64,000 nucleotides of DNA from Agroathelia rolfsii (GCA_018343915.1 JABRWF010000002.1:2232001-2296000), one strand, 5' to 3'. Positions 25,118-40,954 are shown, counted from the first letter of the stretch. The notes: a model not told the origin generated them from the letters alone. A program made the numbers and translations.

Positions 25118-26675
25118 ATGGCCGACCCCGGTGATCTTCAACTAGCGCTTTATATCCTTGGTCCCTGGGTATATATATATCCTCTGACATTTACAAAATT
25201 GTCACCTTGATTAATTGCCTTGCTCTTTGTAAGCTTATCGGCGTCCTTCTTGATTTATTCCTTCAAGGCATTCTCGCATGCCAAGTTCGTGTGGCAACTT
25301 TATTTGCGTCATTTACTCGCACTGACACCCATATGGTCTAGTTCGCTCATTACATTACACTCTATCCCGACGATAAAAGAGGCATACGACTCCTTGTACT
25401 AGGCCTTGCTATTATTACTTTTCTGAAATCGGCACAGTCTATGTACGTCCCTTCTTGTGTATGCTCTGCTGGAGATTTAATAGTTATATATCGTCCCCTA
25501 GCTATGTTATTTGGATTCAAGACATTGTCAACGCAGCTAACATCAAGGCTGCCGTTAATCTTAATTATACGACATGGCAAGAATCAGGAAACCCGTTAAT
25601 GGTAAGAACACGTATATAAAGCCTCATTATTATTTGCTCAATTTCCTTTATACTATAACAGGTCGCTTTCTGTGGTTTATATGTTCAGACATATTTCATC
25701 TGGCGATTGTGGGTAATCTCAGGTAAATGGTATGTGGTCGTCCCGCCAGCGCTTCTGGCCGCGTTTGGATTCCTCGCCATTTCGGTTGCTGTATGCACCT
25801 TTATTCTTTCTTTACTGTATCCCCTTCTCATATCTAAATTAGACATATTTCATCACGATTGCAGACAACATGGGTATAGCACATTGGTGTCAGTTTTGCT
25901 CCTTTGTGCTTTACTATCGGTCCAGCTGATAGTATAAATATAGTTGCGGCTCATCTCAGCTCTGTCTTTGGTGAGATTGTTCGCAGTCATTGGGTGTCTG
26001 TATTGATATTTTATATTAGCGGCGGATATGACTATCTGCTTGACCACGGCCTATTTCTTGATCAAGACAAAGAAAAACGTCCTTCCTCAGACCGTCGGTG
26101 TTCTTAATGCTCTCATTCGTCTGTCATTCCAGACTGCAGCCCCAGCAGCTATATGGTAAGTTCCTTTTTTGCCCTTTTCATTTTTACATTCAGTGCTAAT
26201 CTCACCTCGTAGCGCCATGTTTAACCTGATGTTCTCTCAAATTTATCTTGGTACAGAAAAACTCATTTCCACTGCATTCAATAATGCACTTCCCAAGCTA
26301 TATGCTATCTCCATGATGTGGACACTAAATGCACGCCGCAACATTAGAGTATCCCAATCTCGCGCTGGCCACAGCAGTAGTAGAAGCAATAATGACCTTA
26401 GCTTTCGTTCGCGTAGGGTAAGTCAGCTGGTTTGCGTATATGTCGGACATTTGTTTTATTCTCTTATCGGTCTACAGCGCAACGAACACGAACTTGGCAA
26501 CATGAACGGCATTCAAGTTCATACTGAGATTGAGACAGTCCAGCATGTCGATGTTCGCTCTGCCATAGCCTCACAATCGTCACGCGATGATAAAGTTGAC
26601 ATTTATAGTCACTCTATATCGCCTGAAAACCACTCGCCGATTCCAAGTGATTCGAAAACTGGATTTGCCGTCTGA
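25118..26675 (+). CDS. Seven-helix membrane protein, DUF6534-type
   Basis: Nine exons (25118-25168, 25234-25284, 25342-25442, 25502-25601, 25662-25790, 25880-25970, 26020-26155, 26213-26417, 26478-26675) sum to 1,062 nt, giving 353 aa. Starts MADPGDLQLALYILGPW. About seven hydrophobic helices follow, including LIGVLLDLFLQGILACQFAH, VAFCGLYVQTYFIWRLWVIS and ADMTICLTTAYFLIKTKKN, with LNALIRLSFQTA and LYAISMMWTLNARRNIR. This is the arrangement of the DUF6534 family, greatly expanded in agaricomycetes and of unknown function. The tail of about 100 residues is polar, Ser/His-rich and cytosolic by prediction. Two acceptors 15 nt apart at exon 6 (25864 and 25879) exist; only the second keeps the frame open. 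Confidence 0.85.
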
Positions 26676-27168
26676 ACGATTTTTGTATTCCGTTATGTAA
26701 TAAAAATGACACTCATATGACGTGTCTTTTTTAATTGGACACGGGACTTTTTTTAATTCATTTATTCATACGAGTATTATTCACCAACGTGCTGTTTTAG
26801 TTGACACCAGTGTTGTTATGGGCATATGTTATTAAGGAGTATTTAGAATTAGTTCCGTCTGTCATAAATGTTCCGTGGTGTTTTATAGTAGATCCTTCTA
26901 TACCATTCATATTTTACACATGTGAAAACGCCATGTTGAAACATTCCAACCAAACCCATGATACCGAAACCTTGAACTTGGATAAAAATGGTGCGAGCCA
27001 TCCCGGGCCGTTTGGGCTACAATCGGGACTTTTGCTTCCGACAGACTTTGGATGACAACAAAAGCGCTGACGAGCTCATAAAATTACCATTGTACTGTCG
27101 GCCTTTGGTGCTCTGTCCAAACCCGAGCCTGAGAAAATTACTAGTAGTCTCGTCTAACTAGCACAACA
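26676..27168. other. Intergenic, AT-rich
   Basis: 493 bp between two plus-strand genes. It holds the 3' UTR of the DUF6534-like gene and the UTP23 promoter. The 84-codon frame at 26801-27055 lacks coding features. Nothing else seen. Confidence 0.5.
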
Positions 27169-28332
27169 ATGAGACAAAAGCGCGCTAAGGCATATCGAAA
27201 ATTAATGGCTCTTTACTCGATGACTTTCGGATTCAGAGAGCCATACCAAGTGCTGGGTATATTGAAATTTGACATGAGCTCATATGTAGTTCTCACATCA
27301 AGGGTACTACTCTAGTTGATTCATTGATGTGCAAGGCAGCCATCGAGACCAAAATGGACTTTTCGAGGCAGCTTGGAATTGTCTTGCAGGGCACCGTCAA
27401 GCCAAGTGAGTTGTTTTGAGATAGCCAATCTTGAATGACTGTTATCGTCTGACGCTCTGGGGCGGAGTCCGTTTCTGATAGTGATCACTCAATGCTGTAT
27501 ACATGAGCTATATCTCCAAGGTCGAGAGCAACAACCAGCTACCGATCTAGCAAAGACATTTGAACGCAGGAAATGCAACCACCGCGAGCCTATAGCGGGA
27601 GACGAATGTTTGACCAGCGTCATCGGTATGTATGTCTTCTGAATCCTATAGCATATTATATCATGCACAGATACTTATCCATCCATTCTATCTCTGTAGG
27701 TGACACAAATAAACATCGTTATGTCGTCGCATCACAGTCTCAGCCTTTACGCTCCAAACTTCGTGCGATTCCGGCCGTACCTCTCGTTCACATTAATAGG
27801 TCTGTTATGGTCCTAGAGCCACCTAGCGATGCGACACTACAGGCCAAAATTCGAGTAATACCAGTTCATTTTTGCATTGATTGCAATCAAACACATTAAC
27901 TCACACGGACCAAACGAAAAACAGGCAGAGGAACACGAATTACATGCATCCACATCCGACATGGCACTAGTACCCCGACAGGAACCCTCTGAACTACTGA
28001 AAAAGAAGAAAAAGGGCCCTAAAGGCCCCAATCCTCTGAGCGTCAAGAAGAAGAAACCGAAGACGGCGGTGCCGGTCCCTCCTGTGGCGTCTCCAGGGGA
28101 TACTGGCACCCCTGCTATCCCTTCATCGCGTAAACAATCGGAGCCAATCAACCAGCTGGGTCAGGGTCCTGATGAAGACAAGAGCGCACGCCGTGGTGAG
28201 AAAAGAATCAGGTCGGAGGAAGAGGGTGGTGACGGTGAGGGTCATACCGACGAAGTAGCAAACACCACGGGAGGTCGAAAAAGGAAACGCAGGAGAAAGG
28301 GTATGAGCGCCAAAGACGCTCCAGAGGCGTAA
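27169..28332 (+). CDS. UTP23: rRNA-processing protein Utp23
   Basis: Five exons (27169-27256, 27316-27405, 27482-27625, 27700-27854, 27925-28332) sum to 885 nt, giving 294 aa. Starts MRQKRAKAYRKLMALYSMTFGFREPYQVLVD. A PIN-like domain follows: LMCKAAIETKMDFSRQLGIV, GTVKPMITQCCIHELYLQG, and a Cys/His cluster (RRKCNHREP...GDECLTSVIG) matching the CCHC zinc motif of Utp23. Then KHRYVVASQSQPLRSKLRAI and PAVPLVHINRSVMVLEPPSD. The C-terminal third is Lys-rich and disordered (KKKKKGPKGPNPLSVKKKK) with GGRKRKRRRKG near the end. Utp23 is a nucleolar component of the small-subunit processome needed for release of snR30 and for early 18S rRNA maturation. The active-site acids of the PIN fold are partly absent in this family, consistent with RNA binding rather than cleavage. 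Confidence 0.95.
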
Positions 28333-28841
28333 TCCTAATAACTGTATGATATTCAAGCTGTTGTATGCTTGCATTTGGCTGCTACATAGGAACTGTCGAC
28401 TAGAATCCACATGTAGCAGCGTTCACAGGTGTGAACTAGGAGTGGGAACCCCATTCACCAGACGCATTTTTCATAGCATGTGCCTTCAGATCTAACCGAG
28501 AGTTAAATAATTTGGGTCGTTTCAAGTAGCCGATTCATTGGAGGCTTTAGTTTTACACTGTGACATTTTATTAGTGTCGCATATGTGGATCCAAGCTCGA
28601 GGACTGGGGTAGTCTCCTGCCGGCAGACTCCTTTCTCTACACTCACTTGAGTATGGGCTGGGGCACTCACGAAGCTATTAAGCAATTACACAACCGACGA
28701 TGCCTTATAGGCACCAATAATTGCATACACACGGTGTACTTGGAACTTGATCGAAACAATGTTATAGGATTATGCGCAAACTAAGAATACAAAATGTTCA
28801 TGAATATCAATCTACACTATGGCGAGATCAATCGGAAATAT
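28333..28841. other. Convergent 3' intergenic, UTP23 / polyubiquitin
   Basis: 509 bp between two stop codons. Only short open frames. Probably two 3' UTRs; nothing else recognised. Confidence 0.55.
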
Positions 28842-32113
<3,272 letters not shown>

Positions 32114-32243
32114 AGTGGCAAGTTAGTACGAAATTGAAGACTGTGATTATTTGATCAATAAGTTGGTGAACGCCAAAAGACAAGATATGCATTTACTTCC
32201 GGAATCACACACAACTTTTCAGTTTCACCCATCACTCAAGCCC
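32114..32243. promoter_or_regulatory. 130-bp bidirectional promoter, WDR5 / eIF3k
   Basis: The two ATGs face away from each other with only 130 bp between, so both promoters and 5' UTRs must share this stretch. No TATA box is obvious on either side. It includes AGTTAGTACGAAATTGAAGA and TTGATCAATAAGTTGGTG. Confidence 0.7.
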
Positions 32244-33245
32244 ATGGCATCGACGACTGGCTGGGTTGCGCCTCCCACACGGACGGAACTCATCGAGAGT
32301 CTTGTTTCTGGAGTTGGTCAGATACAACGCATGAGATGATTCCTCATACAGGGCAATTCCTGACCAACATCTCCACTTGCAGATCGCTACAACCCTTCGA
32401 ACGTTGGCATCCTGGAAGATTATCTTTACCACCAAATCCGTAGTGAAGAATATGACTGTTTAGCTAATCTCGCTATCCTTAAGCTGTCTGTCTGAATTCG
32501 ATTTCATATTTTGATTATGGGAGACCTGAATCTCACCGAATAGATATCAATTCAACCCGGAGCTCTACAACCCAGACGTTGTAATCAACATCCTCATCAA
32601 AGCCCTTACAACATCACCCTTCCCGGATTTCAATCTCTGTATCTCACTACTGGACGATAGACCACCAAATGCTACCCTGGAAGAGCCCGACCCTTTGCCA
32701 TCACTACTACCTGTACTAAAAGAGCTACACTCTCTGCTGCAACAATGCCGTTTCCCTGCATTTTGGACCGCATTCCGATCAGAGGAGCTGGAAGCACTGC
32801 GGGACAACTATACCGTCGAATGCGTTGGCTTTGAAGATGCAGTTCGTGAGGTGGTCGTTCGAGCTGTTCGGGCAACATTCAAGAGGATCAGCAGCGAGAG
32901 GCTGGGCTCTTACCTGGATCTAAACGGTTTGTCTTCCCTCTCTTGAATTCCAATCCAACATGGCTGATTTAAGATTATTCAATACTGCATGTTTCGCCAT
33001 AGGGTCCGATTTGGAAGGATACATTCAAAAACAAGGATGGACCCTCGATTCTTCTACGGGTGTCGTTAGCATTCCTGCTAATCAGGATAACCAAATCGAA
33101 TCTGTCGTTGTGCAGGAAAGCATAAAATTACCGCGTAAGATTTTATCATCTCACTAACCCTCTCCTATATAATACTGAAAAGCATGCATCCGTGTAACAT
33201 ACAGAGCTTGGAAAAGTGATCTCTCATTCAGCACAGACATATTAG
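32244..33245 (+). CDS. Translation initiation factor eIF3 subunit K
   Basis: Five exons (32244-32316, 32383-32485, 32544-32930, 32974-33134, 33205-33245) sum to 765 nt, giving 254 aa. Starts MASTTGWVAPPTRTELIESL and continues RYNPSNVGILEDYLYHQ, YQFNPELYNPDVVINILIKA, SLLPVLKELHSLLQQCRF and FWTAFRSEELEALRDNY. The C-terminal PCI/winged-helix part has GYIQKQGWTLDSS and VVVQESIKLPQLGKVISHSA. Subunit K is one of the PCI subunits of eIF3, which organises the 40S pre-initiation complex; it is non-essential in several fungi. The third intron is only 43 nt; two donors four nt apart exist (32927 and 32931) and only the second keeps frame. Confidence 0.93.
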
Positions 33246-33453
33246 GTTTCTATACTTCTCGTTTGTTTGCAACTGTATCCATTAGCGTCTTTGTTTGTGT
33301 GCATTACGCAAGAAAAGAAAAAGAGCAATCACATAGAAAACTGTCGTTAGCAAGAAGAAAAAAAAATCATCCGAGATCGTAAGACTATAGAGTTCGAGAT
33401 GGATGAATCATAGTCACCCATCTTTTCGCATATCTATCTGTATTAAGGCTGAC

Positions 33454-35846
33454 CTAGGGAGACAGAAAAGCCGCTCCAGTTCCCCAAGCAGCCATAACAA
33501 TAGCCATAATGAGCAGGACAACGTCCCAGAGCCCCACACGCTTTTCTAGGGCAATCTTACTGCAGACAGGGTATATAACACACAGCATGAACGCGGAAAA
33601 CGATCCAAGGAAGGCCATCATAGAGCCGAAGTCTGGTATCAGAATTGACACAAGGACGACGATAACGGCAAACGCAATCCGTTCTAGGACGATGAAGAAT
33701 CGCTTCAGGGTGTTCCACCGCGTGGTTTTCACAAGCTTGAATGAAGACTCGGGGTTGTTGGACCATTCTACGGAGTCAAGTCCTAGGAGGACTTCAATCG
33801 TAATATTGAGCTGACAATAACAGTCAGCCATAGACTCCAAAGCCGAAACTAAAAGGACTGTTCTGCTTACAGGTCTAGTGGCAAGGGCGAACTTTGTCCT
33901 ATGAACCCTTTGAGCATGTACTCACACACAAAAAGGAAGGGAAAAAAGGGAATTACAATGGACTGATTACGAGCATCCATAATGCCGCTCGATTAATTTG
34001 AGGATTGTATCCAGGTGTTGAAAGAAGATTCCGGCTAACCTGAGGAGAACATTATATCAAGTTACTTCCTAGTATCCTAGTAAGAATAGTCGAATAAAAA
34101 AAGTACCTCTTCGTTAACGGAGTCACCAAACATTAGGTATCCAGCGGCGCCGATGATGGCGTAGATTGCGGTGGCTATGATCCAAGCAATGTTAAGCATG
34201 TAGTCGAATTGCGACGGATCGACCATATCTCTTGCTAGGGATGGGATAACGGCATGTCCAGAAAACTTAACAAATAACATATAAGAAAGAAGGCAGTTTT
34301 TAAAAGAGATGCATGACGTACTCCTGCCATGAACAACCCAAATGCTACACCCAACCTACCCCATGACTGAAACGAAAGAGAAGTCTCTGCAGGTTGCCAC
34401 AAACTTCCGGGAGCCTCTTTCTTCGATAGTCCGTCGATAACAATGGCTACGATGAGCAGGCCCGTTGACAGAATACCAACTATGGAAGCGTAGGAAAGAA
34501 GGGACAGGGGCAATAGCACTGTGGGGATCAATCTAGAGGAGATATGCTTTAAAAGTGGGTTTCTTCGAGGTTATCGTATACACGCACATCACAAGACCCA
34601 TCAATTTGTAAGTATTGGCGTCATGTGTGGGTATAATTGAATGCAAAGAATCGGCAAAGAGAGTCACCAGAATGACACTGTTGGCAACAAAAATTAACCG
34701 TTGAAAACAGATATGTGAGCGATAGGATACATACCTGACAGCAAAAAGTTCAAGGAAGAACAAAGCGGTCGTAAACGGCGTAGACTTAGGTCCGAATGCC
34801 TTCCGACCAATGTCGGCATATGAACGCAGTCGGGGATCTTCCAAGATGATTTTTGCCAGCAGTTTGGCACTATGGACAAGCATAAGTACATCAAGTACGG
34901 CCGAGATCTGAAAGCTACTAACGTATAGCATGTGATGAATCCAAAGAAAATAACAAGAAACGTCCCTCCGATCCAACCGGCGTATGCAAACGCAAGTGGC
35001 TCAGAAAGCATACCGATACCCAGCAAAATCGCAATAGAGTTGAAAAGCTATTAGGAACGGGGTGTTTAGGTGTGCATGCGAGTAATGATAAATACTTGGA
35101 CTCACACTTTGGCCAAACGTACTCTTCCCCCCATAATTGATTGTGCCACTCTTAACAGAAGCGGTAGAACCTCTCCTTATGAGTGGCTTGGACGGTGGTG
35201 ATGTCTGGCCTGCGAACCTAGACTGGGTCATGGTGCTCGTAGAATCCATCCTTTCCGGTCGCTGCAAATGAGGAAACGAGACACTCTTGCGAATGAGTGG
35301 GGTGTTCTCATCTGCTACACCAGTTGCAGCTCCTGCCCCTGAAATACTCGACCTGGCGATATCCGAGCCTCTGCTACTGGAAACAGGCGATCTGGGCTCT
35401 CTATTACGGCCAACAGGAAAAACGCGACGCCAGGCCTCGAGAGTGGCAGGTGTCTCCACAGCATCGGGATCTGGCACATTCTCGTCCCAATTCAGACCAT
35501 CCACAAATGACTCTCGTCGATTACGGGACCTCGCTAGGGTGGCAGGTGTTCCATCTCCCTCTTCCTCTACCACATCCTCTTCTTCTTCAATGATACCAAT
35601 GTGAGACTCTTCGTCTTCGACAGAGGAAGAGATAGGGAATTCTGTAGACGAGACAACGGAGGCCTCTGTGCCGACACTCAAATACTGGGACCGGCGATCT
35701 ATATAGACACAGAGGTGGGCGTCACTCAGCACGAGACCATAACTAGGAGGACAAGAATACATACAAGACTCAATGACATCTATAACTCTCGTTGCAGAAG
35801 GGGAGCCAAATGTAAAATTGCTCGGAAGTGACGCCATACTAGTCAC
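33454..35846 (-). CDS. Vacuolar amino-acid transporter, Avt1-like (AAAP family)
   Basis: Starts MTSMASLPSNFTFGSPSATR. A cytosolic N-terminus of about 240 residues is rich in Ser, acidic runs (IIEEEEDVVEEEGD) and Pro. It contains DENTPLIRK, an acidic di-leucine-type motif (ExxxLI) used for AP-3 sorting to the vacuole. About eleven membrane helices follow: LFNSIAILLGIGMLSEPLAF, AYAGWIGGTFLVIFFGF, LIPTVLLPLSLLSYASIVGI, GRLGVAFGLFMAGFSGHAVI, PSLARDMVDPSQFDYMLNIA, GAAGYLMFGDSVNEE and VLERIAFAVIVVLVSILIPD. The N-terminal NSIAILLGIGMLSEPLA motif and SGHAVIPSL place it with SLC32/SLC36-like Avt proteins, which exchange amino acids with protons across the vacuolar membrane. Around ten introns. The last exon ends GTGAAFLSP. 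Confidence 0.9.
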
Positions 35847-36272
35847 TATAGGTGAAAACGTTGGCTTGTCGTATATGTTGTCGTTAATATAAAATGAAGA
35901 GAAAGAAAGGTGGGCGTTTCTTTAGTCGTCGTAGCGGCGTTACAAGCAGAATATTTTGTTATCTGCAGAAAAACGTCATAGCCACTGATAGCAACAACTT
36001 GGAAAGCAGCCGGGAGAATGTCCCAGAGCTCTCGTTTCCAGCCATAGCTCGCATCTCGGCCCGATCATCCATGCCTTTTGGCAGATGCGACTGCCTCATC
36101 ACATGACCATGCCGTGATAAAAGAACAACACGTATCGCTCTCACAAGTCCCATTTACATGAAAAAGGGGTAAAAGTATATAAATAATTAAAGGCGAGCAC
36201 TTAGTCCTGAGCCGAGAATACAATATGCGCAAGGACAGACGAGAAGATGCGAATGAAAAGAAAGATCACCTC
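35847..36272. other. Intergenic, transporter promoter
   Basis: 426 bp between the transporter start and the 3' end of the chromatin gene on the same strand. Only short open frames. Contains the transporter promoter by position; no element recognised. Confidence 0.5.
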
Positions 36273-39200
36273 TTATGAGGCTGATGTTGCTTTCCGGTTC
36301 GTCCATAACATATACGGCTCTCGGGAAAGATCATGACCTCCTACATGATTGGTACGAGCACTTCGTCGTGCATCTGGTAATTTCGCTACCATGCTAACAT
36401 CCTGTTTATTATGCAATGTCAGTAAAGAACAGATATGGGGTAGACCGCAAGAACAGCTACGTACTGCCGTGCGTTTTCTTATCCCTGGCCCGATATGTCC
36501 CCACCACTTCGTCATAGTGTTCTTCAGAGCCAGCTCTCGCACTCCCTTAGGATTCAGCCATGACATGAGGGCTTCCACCTCTTCCTGCTCCATGAACATA
36601 CCCCACTCGTCAGACCCCAGTATCCCTTCCGCTCCCTCCTCCTCAAGCCGCCTCTCCTCGACATCCTTCTCCTCCCTCCGTTCTAGTATTTCCACATCAA
36701 ACTCGCTCGGCCCTTGTATAAATACCCTCCCCGCACCATACTGAACTGTCCCACCACTCCCCAGCAACGACGCTGCGCCCATACCATCAAACCACCATAT
36801 CCGATTATAAAACCGGTCCCTGCCCAGCGGTCGCACACGCACGACGCCCAGCAACTTACGAAACTCGCGCTCGATGCTCTCCAGCCTCCGCTCAACGCGG
36901 GCAAGTTCCTCCTCCAGTCGTCGCTGCTCCGCTTGAGCCTGCTTCGCCTGGTTGGCCTTCTGCCGGGCCAGCTCGCGCTGCTTGGCGTGCGCCTGGGCCT
37001 GAGCTTTCTTCTGCATCAGGTCCTTTTGGCGCGCGGTGCTACGACGGCTGACGTTGCTGTTATTTGCGCTGAGGGCCGCTTCCGATCCATTTTCGGATCC
37101 ACCCTCGGGGTCAGACAGGTCGCTTGAATCCGCGTGCATTGACACATCTGGCTCGGGAGCCGGCGCAGCTTCGGAAGGAGACTCTTTTTGCTTTTCTTCG
37201 GTTTCCTGACCCTCACCAGCCAGAGTAGCAATGTCCTCCATTCTATATGGCGTTTGAATTATTCATGAGTGGATTTGGTCTTTATGGTAACAAACAGCAA
37301 TCGAAGTTGACTTACATTTGCTTTTTCTGTCGGCCAATCTCGATCTTCTCCTTTCTCAAATTCGTGAGCTGCTCTTCACAATTCTCCATATGCGTATGTA
37401 CAGCTTTACTCGTCACGGCCAGATTACACATAAAGGACAATATGGCGATACGAAGGTCCGGAGGTAGGGCGTAATATCGTTCGCTCGGGTCACCGATCTT
37501 GGCATTTGAGAAATTCGGTGGGTCTTGTGAGGTTGCAGATGATGAAGATGCGTTCGAGCTAGGTGTAGGATCGTTGGGAACAAAGATAAGACGGGTGAGG
37601 ATTTCACGCAGTCGGGGGAGGTTGCTTTGCGTGGCGTGCTAATGTGGGTAAGTTTACAGACTCGATGAGATCAGACAGTTTATTCAACGTACATCTTTTA
37701 GACATCCGATGAGTGCGTCCTCCCATCCAACTCTACCTTCTGAATGTCGTAGTGGAACACGCTCCCAATTGTTGCCTACCTCCCCCAGTGCAGTGGCTAG
37801 CGTATCAGTTGAAATCCCCATCACCTCAGTGTGCATGTCCGCTTCCTCGTCCTCATACTGCATCGAGACAATCGCACTGTGCTTCGTGATAGGAATCGTG
37901 CGCAAGTTATATATGAGTACTGAGTGTACTTCACTCAGAATAGTACAGGGAAGGTCGGCAACTGTATGCCTGAGAGCATGCTCAAATTCATCGAGCGTAA
38001 AAGTAGAGATATGTAGTGCTTGTCTATGAAGAATAGAGCAACGTCAATAACCCGAAAACATATGAAAATCTATCGAAGAACAAACCCATAACATATGATA
38101 AAATTCCACGCCATTAAGAACGCTTCAAACGTTCCAGAAGGCATATCATTGAAAGGAACGTTCCGGTTGGGCACAGGCCGCGATAGACGTGCACCGGCTT
38201 TTTTGTCCCTGTCGGAGAGGCGGACGTCCAAGTCTTCCGTTGGGTAACGAACAGGCTTCTTTTTCTTCTTTTCCATAGCAGCCAAACGTTCAGCCTCCTC
38301 TTTGGCGGCAGCATCAGGCTCCTGTTTGGCTGCCGCCGCCTCTGCAGCTGCCACTGCAGCGGCAGCTTGTTTTGCGGCTATTGAGCAAAATAGACAAATT
38401 CAGTCAGAATTCGAGAAGACAGGGGAATTGAGACTAACCTTTCTCTTCTTGCGCAGCTGTGAGTTTCTTTTTTTTCGTGGCAGGTCCCTCTTTATCTTCC
38501 CAGACTTTTTTTCTTTTATCAATCTCGCCCTTCTTAAGATTCTCAACGCCCTTGCGTGTTTCCTCAGGCATGACGGTATTGATGCCGTACCGCTTGGCAA
38601 GTGGTGGCTTCACTGTCCAAGGAGACATAATAGGAGCATCACGATCCACACAATCACGGATGAACCGCCGTAAAATCGACTTTGAGAATCCTAGTCGGTC
38701 ACGACTGCAATCATGGATCTGATTAATGAATCGAGCGGGGGCAATGCAGACACGATACAGGACACAGATCCTTCTCACCTCATGGAAGACGGCTGGACGT
38801 CCATTAGACTTCCGTTCCATTTGGACTTGCTTGCATCCTTTGCGTGCGCCTTATTTTTATCGCTCTTTTCCTTTTCCTCCTCGATGATCTGGATTTTGTA
38901 GGTGTACTTGGCGGGATCGTCATTGGCCATGGCTTCCTTGGCTGTTACCTTGAGGTCTCCCGTCACGTTGTGTAGCGTCTTGAGATCCACAGTAGGTTGG
39001 GAGTAGGGCCTGGTGGAATTCGACATATCGTTATTTGTTTTGATAGATGTACTCTTGTTGGGTGGGAAAACATCGAGCACTTTGGCATAAAATCTATCAA
39101 TGAAGAAATGAGTAACTTGAGATGTTGTTGGGTAGTCCTGATAGAAATAGTACTTTTCTCCTTGTATATCAACAAAGACACCTGTATATCAAGTATGTAT

Positions 39201-39747
39201 AAGTATCATAGGATCAGTAGATAACCACATACGCTCTTCTGGCCAGTATCTATCCTTGAAGCGTTCATAAACGGCTTCCACCAAATGATCGAGACGGCCC
39301 ATAACCTCTGTTGAGTTGACAACGATACTTTAAGCAAGCAACACGCTTGAAGATCATGTCAAGGAGAGGGCACGTACGCCATTGTACAGCCCGAAGTACG
39401 GCAGGCTTGAGAGGCTCTGGGAATCGTGTGTGCAGTGTGCGAGCCTCGGAGAGCTCGCTCTCCACGGCCTGGAAGTAGTCTAGGTTGCTCTTGCCAGTCA
39501 CTTCGCACTGAAACTGTTTCATGCGATAGAAGGACATGCGAGCCGCGTATGCCCTGTGCGAACAGACGCGTCAGGAACTAGGATGACGGGGACCAATTGG
39601 GGGAAAGCAAACGGACTCATAGCTCTCGAAAATCTCACCGGTTTGTTCGAGGTAAAAGACCTCTCTGGCCGGGTTTGACTGGGCGAGCTGGAGGAGCTCA
39701 GGGGAGGGCTCCGTGAGTAAGACGCGTTTACGGCGACAGGTGGGCAT
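36273..39747 (-). CDS. WAC/DDT/WHIM protein, Itc1/Acf1-like ISWI partner
   Basis: Starts at 39747 with MPTCRRKRVLLTEPSPELLQ. The WAC domain follows: REVFYLEQTGEIFESYEAYA, ARMSFYRMKQFQCEVTGKSN, EVMGRLDHLVEAVYERFKD and RYWPEERVFVDIQGEK. A basic Lys-rich middle region contains a conserved SKSILRRFIRDCVDRDAPIM block and a coiled Ala/Lys stretch (AAKQAAAAVAAAEAAAAKQE). The DDT domain is seen at NDMPSGTFEAFLMAWNFI and on to ISTFTLDEFEHALRH. The WHIM motifs are at SERYYALPPDLRIAILSFMC, then GRDRFYNRIWWFDGMG and EWGMFMEQEEVEALMSWLNP. A long Gln/Ala/Arg coiled coil lies before the RDRFYNRIWW motif. This order is that of yeast Itc1 and animal Acf1, non-catalytic subunits of ISWI chromatin remodelers that space nucleosomes. 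The protein is nuclear and about 1,000 aa. Confidence 0.9.
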
Positions 39748-40736
39748 CTGCGTCTGGACGGAGACGGGACGTGAGCTGGAGGCTGGGCCGGGAGAGGGAA
39801 GCAGGAGAGGCCGAGCAGAAGGAGGATGAGGAGGGGGAGGATGGGTGGGCCACTCCGCCGCAACGGGTCGACGCCCATTTCGAGCTGGACACAGCGCCTG
39901 GGGTAGGCTTTCTCTCTCCCTCGTCCGCGCGGTCTATTGCACATCTAATCCCATCCTCTGTTTTTTCATGTTATCTTCACACCTGGGGCCAGGCAGCCAG
40001 GTGCATCGGGTCCATATTCCTTGCGTGCAGCGCATACATTATGCATGAGGAGGATCAAGTCTATGATTATATTCCAAGCATGATAATGTTGTGGCTTCCA
40101 AGTCTACTACGTGACAACAACGCTGCCCTCAGCTTCATCACACTCTCAACACGCGTCTTTCACCAAGGAACCGCTCTTGACTTGCTCTCTTGTAATCAGA
40201 ACAGTCGATCTCCGATTTTTACGCATAGATTATATGTGGCGCATACAGATCACTTGTACCTCAACCTGGTCACTTTTACCTCAAGTCGAGTCATATTGAC
40301 GAGCACCCATGTCGGAGCTATTGCTATTGTGTCGACTTCTTTCATGATATTCCACAACTTCTTGCTGAGGATGGCCAGCCGTTTGGTAATTGATCCAACT
40401 CAACTTGAAAGAAGATTAGCAATCCATGTTACACGTGCACGTTATTTATACAGTCTACACAAGCTTGTTTCAAAATCTAGTGCACCTGCGCTAGTGCTGC
40501 ATATCCATTTTCGTATCAAAATATTGCATTTGTTGTTTGTATTCGACTCAACCGTCATAAAATGATATGCCTGTATTCAATGTCAGTAACTTGGAAGGAG
40601 ATGATAATGTTGATTACGTCATCAATAACGTGACTTTGATAGTTTGAATAGACTCAGACTCAATCTCTAGGGGTTAGAGACTGTGCTTTCACTGGGGGCG
40701 GCGGCAACCAGCGCTTCAGCTTCTTACTCCTATCCT

Positions 40737-40754
40737 ATGGGCATGAATGCCCAT
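40737..40754. repeat. Perfect inverted repeat ATGGGCAT-GA-ATGCCCAT
   Basis: Eight-base arms with a two-base centre, 355 bp upstream of the alginate-lyase-like start. Could be an operator-like dimer site or chance. Confidence 0.6.
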
Positions 40755-40954
40755 TCGAATCTCCGCAATCTATTTACAATGGCACGCATAGGCACTGTCG
40801 AATTCCATGTAAGGTTGACAACACTTCCACCACTCTTGTCAGCCCCCTTATAAATTAGGGGGGGGGGGAGGCTGAGCCTCCCAACTTCTTATTCCTATCA
40901 CAACTTAGGAGATAACCATACATCGTCAAACCCCCTTCCCCTATGCGAAATTCG

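Noticed and set aside
26017..26020. Frameshift suspected in the DUF6534-like gene between IVRSHWVSVLIFY and ADMTIC
   Set aside because: A 49-nt intron (25971-26019, GTGAG...ATTAG) resolves it, and the full nine-exon sum is a multiple of three.
39771..40565. 264-codon open frame on the plus strand upstream of the alginate-lyase-like gene
   Set aside because: Its first part runs antisense to the first exon and coding start of the WAC/DDT gene; the rest has no domain, no splice context and odd composition. A chance open frame is more likely.
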